A stretch of 64,000 nucleotides of DNA, taken from positions 186,001 through 250,000 of the forward strand of contig NZ_JAADJU010000008.1 in assembly GCF_012933545.1 (NCBI RefSeq). Reading direction: 5' to 3'. The notes beneath the pieces were generated by a model. It made no database searches. It had not been told where the DNA came from and saw only the letters and a program-made list of their open reading frames with translations. Shown piece by piece: positions 17,161 through 27,471 of the stretch; the first letter of the stretch is position 1; every line of letters begins with the position of its first letter. Position numbers and translations under genes: made by a program. The DNA comes from Rouxiella aceris (lineage in GTDB: Bacteria > Pseudomonadota > Gammaproteobacteria > Enterobacterales > Enterobacteriaceae).

Positions 17161-17173
17161 GGCAGGGCCGGAC

Positions 17174-18016
17174 TTACTCGGGGACGACCCATTTAACCAG
17201 TTGATGGCCGTGGCCGTTGGGCACCAGCGCTTCCAGCAACCATGGCAACAAGTTGTTCATTTGCTGCTCGAGTTTCCACGGCGGATTTATCACGATCATG
17301 CCGGAGGCGGTCATGCCACGTTGATCGCTGTCCGGACGTACGCCCAGCTCAATCTGCAAAATACGGCGAATGCCGGTGGCTTCCAGTTCGCGCAGCAGGC
17401 GTTTGATTTGCTGACGCATCACCACCGGATACCACAGCGCATAGGTGCCGGTAGCAAAACGTTTGTAGCCTTCTTGAATGCCTTTTACCACATCCTGGTA
17501 ATCGGTTTTCAGCTCATAAGGCGGATCCATCAGGATCAGCGCGCGACGGCTCGGCGGCGGTAGCTGCGCTTTGATTTGCTGATAACCATCGGCACGCAGT
17601 ACACGGGCGCGGGCATCTTTCTGAAACTCATTGCGCAGCAACGGGAAATCGCTGGGATGCAGTTCGGTCAGATGCAGTTTGTCATATTCGCGCAGCAACT
17701 GGCGGGCGATCAGCGGCGAGCCGGGATAGTAACGCAGGCTTTCATTGCGATTAAAGTGTTTGACCGCCGACATATAGGCCGCCAGCTCGGCGGGTTGGTC
17801 ATCGCGCTGCCAGATACGGGCAATACCTTCGAGGTATTCACCGGTACGTTCGGCATGTTCACTACTCAATTGGTAGCGCCCGGCACCGGCGTGGGTATCG
17901 AGATACAGAAAGGGTTTGTCTTTTTCTTTGAGGGATTCAATGATTAGACTTTGTACGCTGTGTTTTAAAACGTCGGCATGGTTGCCTGCATGAAAACTGT
18001 GGCGGTAACTCAACAT
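17174..18016 (-). CDS. rlmJ: 23S rRNA (adenine(2030)-N6)-methyltransferase RlmJ
   Basis: A 280-residue SAM-dependent enzyme that methylates A2030 of 23S rRNA; the same length as the E. coli protein. The start MLSYRHSFHAGNHADVLKH is the family signature, LDTHAGAGRYQLSS is the SAM-binding region, and ILMDPPYELKTDY carries the DPPY catalytic motif. It lies upstream of gor and faces away from the Mop-domain gene. The call rests on near-complete motif identity and on synteny. Confidence 0.97.
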   Translation of the reverse strand: MLSYRHSFHAGNHADVLKHSVQSLIIESLKEKDKPFLYLDTHAGAGRYQLSSEHAERTGEYLEGIARIWQRDDQPAELAAYMSAVKHFNRNESLRYYPGSPLIARQLLREYDKLHLTELHPSDFPLLRNEFQKDARARVLRADGYQQIKAQLPPPSRRALILMDPPYELKTDYQDVVKGIQEGYKRFATGTYALWYPVVMRQQIKRLLRELEATGIRRILQIELGVRPDSDQRGMTASGMIVINPPWKLEQQMNNLLPWLLEALVPNGHGHQLVKWVVPE

Positions 18017-18240
18017 AGTGTTTTTACGTTTTCCGAATAATGTATAGTGACAGTAAAATCAGTAGGTTACCGAAAGTTTATACTGTGCAAGGATGCCATG
18101 CTTTGCCGAATTGCGGCGTGATTGTCAGCGCTAATTTCTCAATACAAAGCATATCATGTTCCCTAGTATAAACCCTTCTGGCAACGGCATGCTAACCTCT
18201 TAGTAGGCCGCTATTTTTTGTTTATTTTAAGGAGTTCTTT

Positions 18241-18672
18241 ATGTCTGTTTCTGCACGCAATCAGCTTACCGGTGTTATCGCTTCGCTTTCCGAAGGCGCA
18301 GTTAATGATGAAATTGAAATTCAACTTAATGGTGGAGGAAAATTGGTGGCGGTAGTCACCCAGTCAAGCTCCCATACCCTGGGTTTGACCCTCGGTAAAG
18401 AAGTGACGGCGTTAATCAAGGCGTCCTGGGTGCTGTTGGCGACGCCGGACAGCGATCTGGTCTTCTCGGCGCGTAACCAGTTTAGCGGCACCATTACCTC
18501 GCTGGAAAAAGGGGCGATCAATGCCACCGTAGCCATCAAAACCGACGATGGTCTGGTGTTGACTGCGGTGATCACCAATGACAGCGTCGATGATATGGCG
18601 TTGGCCAGCGGCTCGCCAATTATTGCTCTGGTCAAGGCGTCCAGCGTGATCCTGGCGGTGAAAAAGTCCTGA
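18241..18672 (+). CDS. Molbindin with two Mop (TOBE) domains
   Basis: A 143-residue cytosolic protein made of two tandem Mop repeats of about 68 residues. Both begin SARNQLTG or SARNQFSG and end with a KASWVLL or KASSVIL motif. Such di-Mop proteins assemble into oligomers that bind molybdate or tungstate and are taken to store or buffer the oxyanion. AGGAG precedes the ATG. It stands alone between rlmJ (divergent) and prlC, so it is an insertion relative to the E. coli order, with no mod transport genes nearby. Confidence 0.9.
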   Translation: MSVSARNQLTGVIASLSEGAVNDEIEIQLNGGGKLVAVVTQSSSHTLGLTLGKEVTALIKASWVLLATPDSDLVFSARNQFSGTITSLEKGAINATVAIKTDDGLVLTAVITNDSVDDMALASGSPIIALVKASSVILAVKKS

Positions 18673-18839
18673 GGAGCCGTGAGCGGGCAGCATCTTGACC
18701 CTTGATTTTCGCGGCGCCTGTCCTCATGTTAATAGGTATCGCGCTTCACTGATAATGTCTCATACTGATTAATCGGCCCGCGGCGCGTCGATGCAAGTAC
18801 CGCCGCCGGCCGACTCTTAAGGATAACCAGGACTGCCCT

Positions 18840-20912
18840 ATGACCCAATCTTCCTCAAACCATTCGTTAGCCCATAATCCGCTCCTGGAGCCGTTCGATT
18901 TACCGCCTTTTTCTGCTATCCGCCCGGAGCATATTGTTCCCGCCGTGAAGTCCGCCATTGATACCTGCCGTGCCACCATTGAACAGGTTGTCGCCGCGCC
19001 CGGTCCTTATACCTGGGACTCTTTGTGTCAGCCTCTGGCAGAAAGTGACGATAAGTTCAGTCGTATCTGGTCGCCGGTTAGTCATCTTAACGCGGTAAAA
19101 AACAGCGCCGAGCTGCGTGAAGCCTACGAGCAGTGCCTGCCGCTGCTATCGGAATTTGCCACCTGGGCCGGGCAACACGCCGGTTTGTATCAGGCCTACC
19201 GCGATCTGCGCGACGGTGATAACTACCCGGCGTTGACCCTGCCACAAAAGAAAGCCGTGGATAACGCCCTGCGTGATTTTGAATTATCGGGGATTGGCCT
19301 GTCGGCGGAGAAACAAAAACGCTACGGCGAAATCACTTCCCGTCTGTCCGAACTCGGCTCGACCTATAGCAATAATGTGCTCGATGCCACCATGGGCTGG
19401 AGCAAGCTGATCACCGATGTAACTGCCCTTGCCGGTTTGCCGGAAAGTGCGCTGGCGGCCGCTCAGGCGCTGGCTGAAGCCAAAGAACAGCAGGGCTGGT
19501 TGTTGACCCTCGATGCGCCGAGCTATTTGCCGGTGATGACCTATGCCGACAGTGGCGAGCTGCGCGAAGAGATGTACCGCGCCTTTGTTACCCGCGCCTC
19601 GGATCAGGGACCTCATGCCGGTCAATGGGACAACAGCGAAGTGATGGCCGAAGTGCTGGCGTTGCGCCACGAGCTGGCTCAATTGCTGGGTTTTGACTCC
19701 TATGCCGATATGTCGCTGGCCACCAAAATGGCAGAGAATCCGCAGCAGGTTATCGATTTCCTCAATGATCTGGCCAAACGTGCCCGTCCACAGGGCGAGC
19801 AGGAGCTGGCGCAGCTGCGTGCCTTTGCCAAAGAGCATTTTGCTGTTGAAGAGATGAACGCCTGGGATTTGCCGTACTACGGCGAAAAACAGAAACAGCA
19901 TCTGTTCTCTATTAATGACGAGCAGTTGCGTCCTTACTTCCCGGAACAGCGGGCGATTGACGGCCTGTTCGAAGTAGTCAAACGCATTTATGGCATCACC
20001 GCCAAAGAACGCCAGGGCGTTGATACCTGGCATAAAGACGTGCGTTTCTTTGACCTGTTTGCTGAAGACGGTGAACTGCGCGGCAGCTTCTATCTTGACC
20101 TCTACGCTCGCGAAAACAAACGCGGCGGCGCCTGGATGAACGACTATGTCGGTAGCCTGCGTCGTAGCAACGGCGAACTGCAAAAACCGGTCGCCTATCT
20201 GACTTGTAACTTCACCCGTCCGGTGGGCAGCGATCCTGCGCTGTTTACCCACAATGAAGTCACCACCCTGTTCCATGAATTTGGTCACGGCTTGCACCAT
20301 ATGCTGACCAAAATCGACACCTCCGGCGTTGCCGGCATCAGCGGTGTGCCTTGGGATGCGGTGGAACTGCCAAGCCAGTTTATGGAGAACTGGTGCTGGG
20401 AGCCTGAGGCGCTGGCCTTTATTTCCGGTCACTATCAGACCAATGAGCCGCTGCCGCAGGAAATGCTCGATAAAATGCTGGCGGCGAAAAACTATCAGGC
20501 GGCGCTGTTTATTCTGCGTCAGCTGGAGTTCGGCTTGTTTGATTTCCGCATGCATGCGCAATACTCTCCGGCGAAAGGTGCACAGATCCTCGAAACCCTG
20601 GCAGAGATCAAAAAGCAGGTTGCCGTGGTGCCGACACCGAGCTGGGGCCGTTTCCCTCATGCCTTTAGCCATATTTTTGCCGGCGGTTATGCGGCGGGTT
20701 ACTACAGCTATTTGTGGGCGGAAGTGTTATCGGCAGACGCCTTCTCACGCTTTGAAGAAGAAGGGATTTTCAATCGTGAAACCGGCCAGTCGTTCCTTGA
20801 TAACATCCTGTCGCGCGGTGGTTCAGAAGAGCCGATGGAGTTGTTTAAACGCTTCCGTGGTCGTGAACCACAGCTGGATGCTATGCTGCGTCATTACGGC
20901 ATTAAAGGATAA
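18840..20912 (+). CDS. prlC: Oligopeptidase A
   Basis: A 690-residue M3-family zinc metallopeptidase that degrades peptides, including cleaved signal peptides, in the cytosol. The zinc site HEFGHGLHH lies near residues 479-487, with the third ligand Glu in the following GVPWDAVELPSQFMENW region. It is about ten residues longer at the N-terminus than E. coli PrlC, because an STRSS-like Ser-rich leader (MTQSSSNHSL) precedes NPLLEPFDLPPF. rsmJ follows after 9 bp, so they form an operon as in E. coli, where the pair is heat-shock controlled. No sigma-32 promoter was assigned here. Confidence 0.97.
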   Translation: MTQSSSNHSLAHNPLLEPFDLPPFSAIRPEHIVPAVKSAIDTCRATIEQVVAAPGPYTWDSLCQPLAESDDKFSRIWSPVSHLNAVKNSAELREAYEQCLPLLSEFATWAGQHAGLYQAYRDLRDGDNYPALTLPQKKAVDNALRDFELSGIGLSAEKQKRYGEITSRLSELGSTYSNNVLDATMGWSKLITDVTALAGLPESALAAAQALAEAKEQQGWLLTLDAPSYLPVMTYADSGELREEMYRAFVTRASDQGPHAGQWDNSEVMAEVLALRHELAQLLGFDSYADMSLATKMAENPQQVIDFLNDLAKRARPQGEQELAQLRAFAKEHFAVEEMNAWDLPYYGEKQKQHLFSINDEQLRPYFPEQRAIDGLFEVVKRIYGITAKERQGVDTWHKDVRFFDLFAEDGELRGSFYLDLYARENKRGGAWMNDYVGSLRRSNGELQKPVAYLTCNFTRPVGSDPALFTHNEVTTLFHEFGHGLHHMLTKIDTSGVAGISGVPWDAVELPSQFMENWCWEPEALAFISGHYQTNEPLPQEMLDKMLAAKNYQAALFILRQLEFGLFDFRMHAQYSPAKGAQILETLAEIKKQVAVVPTPSWGRFPHAFSHIFAGGYAAGYYSYLWAEVLSADAFSRFEEEGIFNRETGQSFLDNILSRGGSEEPMELFKRFRGREPQLDAMLRHYGIKG

Positions 20913-20921
20913 CAACATCCC

Positions 20922-21668
20922 GTGAGTGTGTTTTTAGCATGTGAAGAAGGCGCCGATGCAGGCGCCTTATCTATTCTGGCGCAGCGCTGGCAGCTGGTTT
21001 CCGATGCCGATGCCGTGATGGCGCTGGTGTTGACCGCCGAGCGGCTGGAATTGCGTAAGCGCGATGAGCCGAAACTGGGGGCGATTTTTGTCGATTTTGT
21101 CGGCGGCACCATGGGGCATCGCCGTCGTTTTGGCGGGGGGCGCGGTGAGGCGGTGGCGAAAGCAGTCGGCATTAAAGGCAGCTATCTTCCCGATGTGGTG
21201 GATGCGACGGCGGGGCTGGGGCGAGATGCCTTTGTGCTGGCGGCGCTGGGCTGCCATGTGCGCATGATTGAACGTAACCCGGTAGTGGCGGCTTTGCTGG
21301 ATGACGGACTTACCCGCGGCTATCAGGATGGCGAAATCGGTCCCTGGCTGCGCGAGCGTATGACCCTGCTGCATGGTTCAAGTCTGACTGCGCTTAGCGA
21401 GATTTCACCGCGTCCCCAGGTGGTCTATCTCGATCCCATGTATCCTCATCGGCAGAAAAGTGCGCTGGTGAAAAAGGAGATGCGAGTATTTCAGGGACTG
21501 GTGGGGGCAGACGAGGATGCGGATGGCTTATTGGTCCCCGCACGACATTTGGCAACCAAACGTATTGTGGTGAAGCGCCCGGATTACGCACCGCCCATGG
21601 CCGATACGCCCGCCCAGGCGGCAGTCACCACCAAAAGCCATCGTTTCGATATTTATACGCCGCTTTAA
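20922..21668 (+). CDS. rsmJ: 16S rRNA (guanine(1516)-N2)-methyltransferase RsmJ
   Basis: A 248-residue SAM-dependent enzyme that methylates G1516 of 16S rRNA. Diagnostic segments are [34 protein letters not shown] (SAM loop) and [21 protein letters not shown]. The start codon is GTG at 20922, 9 bp after prlC, giving [11 protein letters not shown]. Its last four bases overlap the stop of the convergent MerR-type gene. Very likely co-transcribed with prlC. Confidence 0.97.
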   Translation: MSVFLACEEGADAGALSILAQRWQLVSDADAVMALVLTAERLELRKRDEPKLGAIFVDFVGGTMGHRRRFGGGRGEAVAKAVGIKGSYLPDVVDATAGLGRDAFVLAALGCHVRMIERNPVVAALLDDGLTRGYQDGEIGPWLRERMTLLHGSSLTALSEISPRPQVVYLDPMYPHRQKSALVKKEMRVFQGLVGADEDADGLLVPARHLATKRIVVKRPDYAPPMADTPAQAAVTTKSHRFDIYTPL

Positions 21669-22567
21669 GCCTCGCAGGCACCCTGTTTGATCCAGTGGTC
21701 TACCAACACCGAGTTCAACGGATGCGGCGACAACAAGCGGGATGACGAAGATTGCAGTAATGGTCCGGCGCGGCCAAGTAGCATTACCGGCAACCCCTGG
21801 ATCAACCAATAGTTATACAGCGCCCGCTGACGTTCGCTCAGTGGGCTATCTGACCAGATCAGATAGTGCTCCATGGTAAAGGGCGATAAATCGGGTTCGC
21901 TCACCGCAGAGCGGATCAGCTCGACGTTAAGACCTTCCCCCGACAGGTTCAGCGCTTCCAGCCACAGCTCCAGCGAGTCATCATATTGCATCGGGATCAG
22001 CAGTACTCGCGGGCGATTGCGTTTGCGGGAGGACGCCATGACAAAAGTGGCATATTCAATGATGATGCTGTCCAGCAATCCCCTTTGCTGAATGCAAGCG
22101 GCCTGGCGGCTGGTGGACATAAACTCTCTGATCGGGCGCAAAACCTGTTTGACCAGGCAGCTGGCCGGATATTCGCGACCAAAGCGCCAGACTAAACGCC
22201 GTAGTTTTTGCAGTTCGCCTTCACCGAGACAATGCAGTATCTCCGCCTGTAAATCACGCCAGTTGCTGTTATGGCGAGGGGGACTATCGGCATCGTTGTG
22301 GGTTTGGGCGGGATCATGAGATTGGAGATGGGTATCGATCTGCGCGATCGGGATCCCGGCATTAACTTTTTGCACGATCAAATGCAGGCGGGTGAGATCG
22401 TTTTCGCTGTACCAACGGCTGCCGTTCTCATCACGCTGCGGATTAATCAAGCCATAGCGTTGCCAGGCACGCAAGGTAACCGGAAGCACACCACAAAGCT
22501 GGGCAGTCGTTTCAATATTGTAATGACAGGGCGTCACGGGCCCTTTATGCGAATAATGTCTTTCCAT
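21665..22567 (-). CDS. MerR-family regulator, MlrA/BluR-like
   Basis: A 300-residue protein with an N-terminal MerR HTH ([19 protein letters not shown], about residues 27-45, and [11 protein letters not shown]) and a long C-terminal region. The segment [22 protein letters not shown] and the final ~100 residues resemble the B12-binding-like fold of MlrA and CarH. MlrA activates csgD in curli and biofilm control. The usual RAWQRRYGL motif lacks one Arg here, and the protein is about 55 residues longer than MlrA. No B12-binding DxHxxG motif is seen. It occupies the position of dtpB in E. coli. Confidence 0.8.
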   Translation of the reverse strand: MERHYSHKGPVTPCHYNIETTAQLCGVLPVTLRAWQRYGLINPQRDENGSRWYSENDLTRLHLIVQKVNAGIPIAQIDTHLQSHDPAQTHNDADSPPRHNSNWRDLQAEILHCLGEGELQKLRRLVWRFGREYPASCLVKQVLRPIREFMSTSRQAACIQQRGLLDSIIIEYATFVMASSRKRNRPRVLLIPMQYDDSLELWLEALNLSGEGLNVELIRSAVSEPDLSPFTMEHYLIWSDSPLSERQRALYNYWLIQGLPVMLLGRAGPLLQSSSSRLLSPHPLNSVLVDHWIKQGACEA

Positions 22568-22864
22568 AAGTTAACAATTCCATTTGCTCAATATTCAGCC
22601 TTTAGCTATATGACAAAAAGGTTGCTTTGTATAGTAAGATTTAATTTGAGTTAAGTTTAATAAGTCAAACATTGAGCTAAATCAGTTAACGGCATGTAAC
22701 AGAAAGCCGAGCCTGGATACATGTCGGCTTAAATAATATACATATTGGGTGAAATATAGACATTATGGAATAATCCCCGGCGACTTTAATGCTAAGCGAC
22801 CGGGGATGTGTTCCGTTACTGCTTCTCGATACTTAAGGTTTGATTACCTTTCAGTGAGTGAATT
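22568..22864. other. Intergenic region between MerR gene and uspA
   Basis: About 300 AT-rich bases. Two stem-loops are present: AAGCCGA/TCGGCTT at 22704-22730 and ATCCCCGG/CCGGGGAT at 22773-22807 with a 20-nt loop. The second lies 58 bp past the uspA stop and may end that transcript. No coding frame. Confidence 0.5.
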
Positions 22865-23308
22865 TTACTCTGCGGTTCCTTCTTCATCGCGCAGAGGAAC
22901 AATCAGCATATCGATATGAACGGTATTAATCAGCTGTCGTGCTGAAGACATCAGCTTGCTCCAGAAGTCCTGATGATGGCCGCAAAGCACCAAATCTACG
23001 TCATATTTTCTGATCGCATCCACCAGCACCTGAGCCAGATCGCCGCTGCCGCTGAGGGTCTGGGTAATCGGATAACCGGCATTTTCTGACAGTTCGGTCA
23101 GGGCATGATGGGTTTCTTCAGAGATGCGTTTTTGCATATCACCAAGATTGACATCAATCAGGCCGGTGTAGAGGTCCGAATAGTTGACATCGACGTGGAT
23201 AAGAGACACTTTGGCATTGTAAGGCCGGGCCATAGAAACGGCTTTCTCAACCAGTACTCTGCTCTCTGGGGAGAGATCAACAGCAATAAGGATGTGTTTG
23301 TAAGCCAT
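22865..23308 (-). CDS. uspA: Universal stress protein A
   Basis: A 147-residue cytosolic stress protein nearly identical to E. coli Usp[56 protein letters not shown] and [18 protein letters not shown]. The last three residues (TAE) extend past the E. coli end. E. coli UspA is autophosphorylated and made on growth arrest under FadR and ppGpp control. Here it diverges from uspB as in E. coli, across a 500-bp region. GGAGTT precedes the ATG. Confidence 0.98.
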   Translation of the reverse strand: MAYKHILIAVDLSPESRVLVEKAVSMARPYNAKVSLIHVDVNYSDLYTGLIDVNLGDMQKRISEETHHALTELSENAGYPITQTLSGSGDLAQVLVDAIRKYDVDLVLCGHHQDFWSKLMSSARQLINTVHIDMLIVPLRDEEGTAE

Positions 23309-23808
23309 AAGAAACTCCTTCCATAAGTCAGTTAATGTTTATTCCGATTATTATCTGCGTATCTTCCTGCCGTTATCAATAATGTACCACCGCAATACTG
23401 ACGCAAAATGTCATCAGGATCACAACAACCCAAGATCGGCGTGTTAACTCACAAAGTGGACATTTTTGTGTCATAAATCGCTTTTTTGACCATAACATAA
23501 TTCAAGTATAGCGCTAAGCCGCCGATGATAATGATACATCCTGTGGTCAAATGATGAGCAACGGGTCGTGGGGGGCGCTGGTGAGAGAAAAGATCACTAT
23601 TTTGTCCCCGCTTTATCGTTCATTTCCTACAATTAATAATGAGCCGACGCGTAGCGTGTTTTATCAGGTACACGCCGAGATGACTGACCTGTAAAGGTCT
23701 GGGGGAAGGGCAGATGGTTGCCCGGGGGTATCGTGCAATATGCAGAGAGTCAGGGCGAGAAACTCACAGGCTGTTGTTGTCGGGTTGATGTCGCCTTAAG
23801 GGGGTATC
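23309..23808. other. uspA-uspB intergenic regulatory region
   Basis: 500 bp between divergent stress genes. It is AT-rich beside uspA (23450-23520) and GC-rich near uspB, where 23700-23730 has a strong inverted stretch around GGGCAGATGGTTGCCC. It must carry the uspA promoter and the uspB promoter, which is sigma-S dependent in E. coli. No small ORF of coding quality was recognised. Confidence 0.5.
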
Positions 23809-24144
23809 ATGATCAGTCCCACTGCGCTATTTTGGGCTTTGTGTGTGGTATGTGTGATAAATATGCTGCGTTATTACTCTTCTCTGCGGGCATTACTGGT
23901 GGTGTTACGTGGCTGCGATCCGCTTCTTTATCAGTATGTTGATGGTGGCGGTTTTTTTACGGCTCACGGGCAACCCAGCAAGCAGATAAGACTGGTGCGC
24001 TATATCTATGCTCAACGCTATGTCGATCATCACGATCCCGAGTTTATTCGCCGCTGTGAGCGCGTTCGTGGCCAGTTTGTTCTGACCACCGGCTTATGCG
24101 GGTTAATTCTGGTCAGTATGCTGGCAATGCTGATTTGGTATTAA
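23809..24144 (+). CDS. uspB: Universal stress protein B
   Basis: A 111-residue inner-membrane protein with two transmembrane segments (about residues 2-20 and 90-110), matching E. coli UspB throughout, e.g. [20 protein letters not shown] and [15 protein letters not shown]. coli uspB is sigma-S controlled and confers ethanol resistance in stationary phase; its mechanism is unknown. AGGGGGTATC precedes the ATG. It converges on pitA across a shared terminator. Confidence 0.97.
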   Translation: MISPTALFWALCVVCVINMLRYYSSLRALLVVLRGCDPLLYQYVDGGGFFTAHGQPSKQIRLVRYIYAQRYVDHHDPEFIRRCERVRGQFVLTTGLCGLILVSMLAMLIWY

Positions 24145-24261
24145 ATCGCGGATTATCATCTGGCGTTACCCTGGCGAGTAAAAATGGCAGGACCCATGGA
24201 ACATAAGGAAGATGGAATGAGAGTGGCACGACAGTGAATCATTATCGGGGTATTGAAAACT

Positions 24262-24298
24262 AAAAGGCGGCGCAATATCAATTGCACCGCCTTTTTTA
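24262..24298. terminator. Bidirectional terminator between uspB and pitA
   Basis: Stem AAAAGGCGG/CCGCCTTTT with an inner GCAAT/ATTGC stem and loop ATCA. The + strand side ends in six T, and the minus side in four T preceded by the stem. It lies between two converging genes and suits both. Confidence 0.9.
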
Positions 24299-24329
24299 TT
24301 TGCCGCGAATACCGGCTTTCGCTATGTGA

Positions 24330-25829
24330 TTAAATCAGTTTTAGCGACAACCAGTAGAGTGCGCCGGAAAGTACAATGCACACCGGCAGGGTCAGTATCC
24401 AGGCCATGGCAATGTTTTTAACCGTGCGACTCTGTACACCACCGCCGTCGACCAGCATGGTGCCCGCCACTGCGGAGGACAACACGTGCGTGGTAGATAC
24501 CGGCATGCCGGTATAGCTGGCGATACCGATAGACACTGCGGAGGTGACCTGCGCAGAGAGACCCTGTGCGTAAGTCATGCCCTTTTTGCCAATCTTCTCG
24601 CCGATGGTGGTGGCGACACGTTTCCAGCCAATCATGGTGCCCAGCGCCAAAGCCAGCGCGACGGCAACAATAATCCAGATGGGCGCATACTCAACGGTTT
24701 GCAGCAGATCGCTATGCAGATCGCCAAGGAAGCGCTTGTCGGCGCCACTGGTTTCATCCAATTTGGCGGCCCGGTCTGCGGTATCCGCCACGCACATCAG
24801 CAGGCGGCGCATATGGCTGCGTTGCTCCGGTGCCAAATCATTGTAGCTTTGCAGGTTAGTCAGCAGTTCCTGAGCGCGGTTGATGGCATCCATGGCGTGG
24901 CCGTTGTTACAGTGGAATTCCGCCACGGCACTCGGTGCCACGTCCGTTGGCGCAGGCACCAGCGGGGTCTGTGCCACCACATGCGGCAGGGCATCGGCGT
25001 GCTGTTGATAATATTGCTGCAAATGTGAGACGGCATCACGGGTACGAGTAATATCGTAACCTGTCGCGTTCATATTAAGCACAAATCCTGCCGGGGCTAC
25101 GCCAATCAACACCAGCATAATCAACCCGATACCTTTCTGACCGTCGTTCGCACCATGGGAGAAACTGACCCCGATAGCGGAAAGGATCAGCGCGATACGC
25201 GTCCAGAATGGCGGTTTTTTCTTACCGTCTTTCTTTTCACGCTCTGCCGGTGTCAGATGGATGCGCTGACGTTTTTGTGTTCCGTTCCAGCAGCGACGCA
25301 GCACAAAAATCATGGTCCCAGCCAGTACCATCCCGACGATTGGCGAGATAATCAGCGACAGGAAAATCCCAATCATTTTGGGAATGTTTAAGGCATCCAC
25401 AACAGAACTATGCGTCATCAGCGCGTTGGTCAAGCCGACGCCGATAATTGCTCCGATAAGCGTATGTGAACTGGAGGCCGGCAGGCCAAGATACCAGGTT
25501 CCCAGGTTCCAGATAATTGCCGCCAATAGCATAGAAAACACCATAGCGAGACCATGCGTAGAACCTACGTTCAACAGCAAATCGGTTGGCAGCAAGTGCA
25601 CAATGGCATAGGCCACGCTCAAGCCACCGAGAATAACACCCAAAAAGTTAAAGACGCCTGCCATCATTACGGCAAGCTGCGAGCGCATGGCACGCGTGTA
25701 AATCACTGTCGCTACTGCATTGGCAGTATCATGAAAACCGTTGATGGCCTCATAAAACAGTACAAAGAGTAGTGCGAGAATCAATAACAGGCCGGTATGG
25801 AAATCCAACCCGGCAAATAAATGCAGCAT
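24330..25829 (-). CDS. pitA: Low-affinity inorganic phosphate transporter PitA
   Basis: A 499-residue inner-membrane transporter, exactly the length of E. coli PitA. It imports phosphate as a metal-phosphate complex in symport with protons. The two inverted PiT signatures are present: [11 protein letters not shown] near residue 32 in the first half and the [33 protein letters not shown] region in the second. A long hydrophilic loop lies between (about 200-360). It sits between uspB and yhiN in the E. coli order. Expected to be constitutive or zinc responsive. Confidence 0.98.
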   Translation of the reverse strand: MLHLFAGLDFHTGLLLILALLFVLFYEAINGFHDTANAVATVIYTRAMRSQLAVMMAGVFNFLGVILGGLSVAYAIVHLLPTDLLLNVGSTHGLAMVFSMLLAAIIWNLGTWYLGLPASSSHTLIGAIIGVGLTNALMTHSSVVDALNIPKMIGIFLSLIISPIVGMVLAGTMIFVLRRCWNGTQKRQRIHLTPAEREKKDGKKKPPFWTRIALILSAIGVSFSHGANDGQKGIGLIMLVLIGVAPAGFVLNMNATGYDITRTRDAVSHLQQYYQQHADALPHVVAQTPLVPAPTDVAPSAVAEFHCNNGHAMDAINRAQELLTNLQSYNDLAPEQRSHMRRLLMCVADTADRAAKLDETSGADKRFLGDLHSDLLQTVEYAPIWIIVAVALALALGTMIGWKRVATTIGEKIGKKGMTYAQGLSAQVTSAVSIGIASYTGMPVSTTHVLSSAVAGTMLVDGGGVQSRTVKNIAMAWILTLPVCIVLSGALYWLSLKLI

Positions 25830-26172
25830 AATTGTTACGCCAGTTTGTGGACATGAACGCCACGCATTATCTGCGAGAACAGGGGGATGGGAAAAGAAAA
25901 ATATGACATTTTTTTGACTAAACCCGGGTTAAACAACGAGCAAATAGCTAAAATGACGATATAACTCATTGAGTTACTGTTGATATTTTTTTCCTCACAT
26001 TTCCTTACGAACAGGGTATTGAACCGCCGTTTTCTGGCTTATCGCCGGAGCAACGCATACAATCGTGCGCCCCGGCAGTAAGATTGGCGGCTTTTTGTTC
26101 GCCACCGCGGTGCGTTGCAAGGCAAATTGCCCGTGAGCAGACACTAACATAGCGTAATTTTGAGAGGTTTAT
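25830..26172. other. Divergent promoter region of pitA and yhiN
   Basis: 343 bp, AT-rich from 25890 to 26000. No open frame, repeat or clear operator was recognised. Confidence 0.5.
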
Positions 26173-27360
26173 GTGGAACAGTACGACGTTGTTGTCATTG
26201 GTGCCGGTGCGGCAGGAATGTTTTGCGCGGCGCAAGTGGGCCAGGGTGGCCGCAGCGTACTGTTGTTGGATAACGGTAAAAAGCTTGGCCGCAAGATACT
26301 GATGTCGGGCGGGGGGCGCTGCAACTTTACCAACCTTTATACTGAACCTGCCGCCTATCTGTCGCAAAACCCGCATTTTTGCAAATCTGCGCTGGCGCGC
26401 TACAGCCAGTGGGACTTTATCGATCTGATTAATCGCTATGGTATCGCCTGGCATGAGAAAACCCTGGGGCAACTGTTTTGTGATGATTCTGCCGAGCAGA
26501 TTGTCACCATGCTCGAGCAAGAGTGTCAAAAGGGCCAGGTCACGGTGCGCCTGCGCAGTGAAATTACTGCGGTAGAAAAGGTTGAGCAAGGTTTTTGCCT
26601 GTCGGTGAATGGTCAAGATGTGAGCGCACACTCACTTGTTGTCGCCAGCGGGGGCCTGTCGATGCCGGGGTTGGGGGCTTCGCCATTTGGCTATCGTCTG
26701 GCCGAGCAGTTTGGGCTAAAGGTGTTGCCAACTCGCGCCGGTCTGGTGCCTTTTACCTTGCATAAACCGCTGCTGGAGCATTTACAGACGCTTTCCGGCG
26801 TTTCGGTGCCAGCGGTGCTGACGGCAGAGGATGGCACGGTATTTCGTGAAAATATTCTCTTTACCCACCGCGGACTGTCCGGACCTGCCGTTTTGCAACT
26901 TTCCAGCTATTGGCAACCGGGGGAGTATGTGAGCGTTAACTTACTTCCTGATGTCGATCTCGCCGCATTACTCGATGAGCAACGGCAGCAGCACCCTAAT
27001 CAAAGCCTAAAAAACACCCTGGCGTTATGGCTGCCGAAACGGCTGGTGGAATGTTTGCAAACTCTGGAGCAGTTACCGGACGTTACCCTGAAACAGCTCA
27101 ACCTGCCGCAACAGATGGCGCTGGTGGCACAACTGCAAAACTGGCAGGTGCAGCCAAACGGCACCGAAGGTTATCGCACCGCCGAAGTGACGCTGGGCGG
27201 GGTTGATACTCGTGAGCTGTCGTCGAAAACCATGGCCGCCAGCAAAGTCCCCGGCCTCTACTTTATTGGCGAGGTGGTGGATGTTACCGGCTGGTTGGGC
27301 GGGTATAACTTCCAGTGGGCCTGGAGCTCTGCCTGGGCTTGTGCGCAGGCTTTGATTTGA
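26173..27360 (+). CDS. yhiN: NAD(P)/FAD-dependent oxidoreductase YhiN
   Basis: A 395-residue HI0933-like flavoprotein. The N-terminal FAD loop is VVIGAGAAGMFCA, followed by the family motif GRKILMSGGGRCNFTN and the C-terminal AEVTLGGVDTRELSSKTM and FIGEVVDVTGWLGGYNFQWAWSSG-like end. The physiological reaction is not established. The start is GTG at 26173; an overlapping ATG two bases earlier is out of frame. GAGAGG precedes it. Position next to pitA matches E. coli. Confidence 0.95.
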   Translation: MEQYDVVVIGAGAAGMFCAAQVGQGGRSVLLLDNGKKLGRKILMSGGGRCNFTNLYTEPAAYLSQNPHFCKSALARYSQWDFIDLINRYGIAWHEKTLGQLFCDDSAEQIVTMLEQECQKGQVTVRLRSEITAVEKVEQGFCLSVNGQDVSAHSLVVASGGLSMPGLGASPFGYRLAEQFGLKVLPTRAGLVPFTLHKPLLEHLQTLSGVSVPAVLTAEDGTVFRENILFTHRGLSGPAVLQLSSYWQPGEYVSVNLLPDVDLAALLDEQRQQHPNQSLKNTLALWLPKRLVECLQTLEQLPDVTLKQLNLPQQMALVAQLQNWQVQPNGTEGYRTAEVTLGGVDTRELSSKTMAASKVPGLYFIGEVVDVTGWLGGYNFQWAWSSAWACAQALI

Positions 27361-27402
27361 ATACTACCGGCACTGACTGGCAATAACCTGGCAGCATAGC
27401 AA

Positions 27403-27435
27403 CGGCTGGTGACGCGAAAACCCTGTCACCAGCCG
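27403..27435. terminator. Hairpin between convergent yhiN and aldo/keto reductase genes
   Basis: Perfect 11-bp arms CGGCTGGTGAC/GTCACCAGCCG with an 11-nt loop, 43 bp past the yhiN stop and 37 bp past the opposing stop. No T-run on either side. Probably a weak bidirectional terminator. Confidence 0.55.
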
Positions 27436-27471
27436 GTATAGACTCCCCTGGCGGGTTAAGCGTTGTGCAAC

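Noticed and set aside
19284-20672. 462-residue open frame on the minus strand
   Set aside because: Lies wholly opposite prlC, a certain gene; its sequence is low-complexity Gln/His/Arg rich with no family resemblance.
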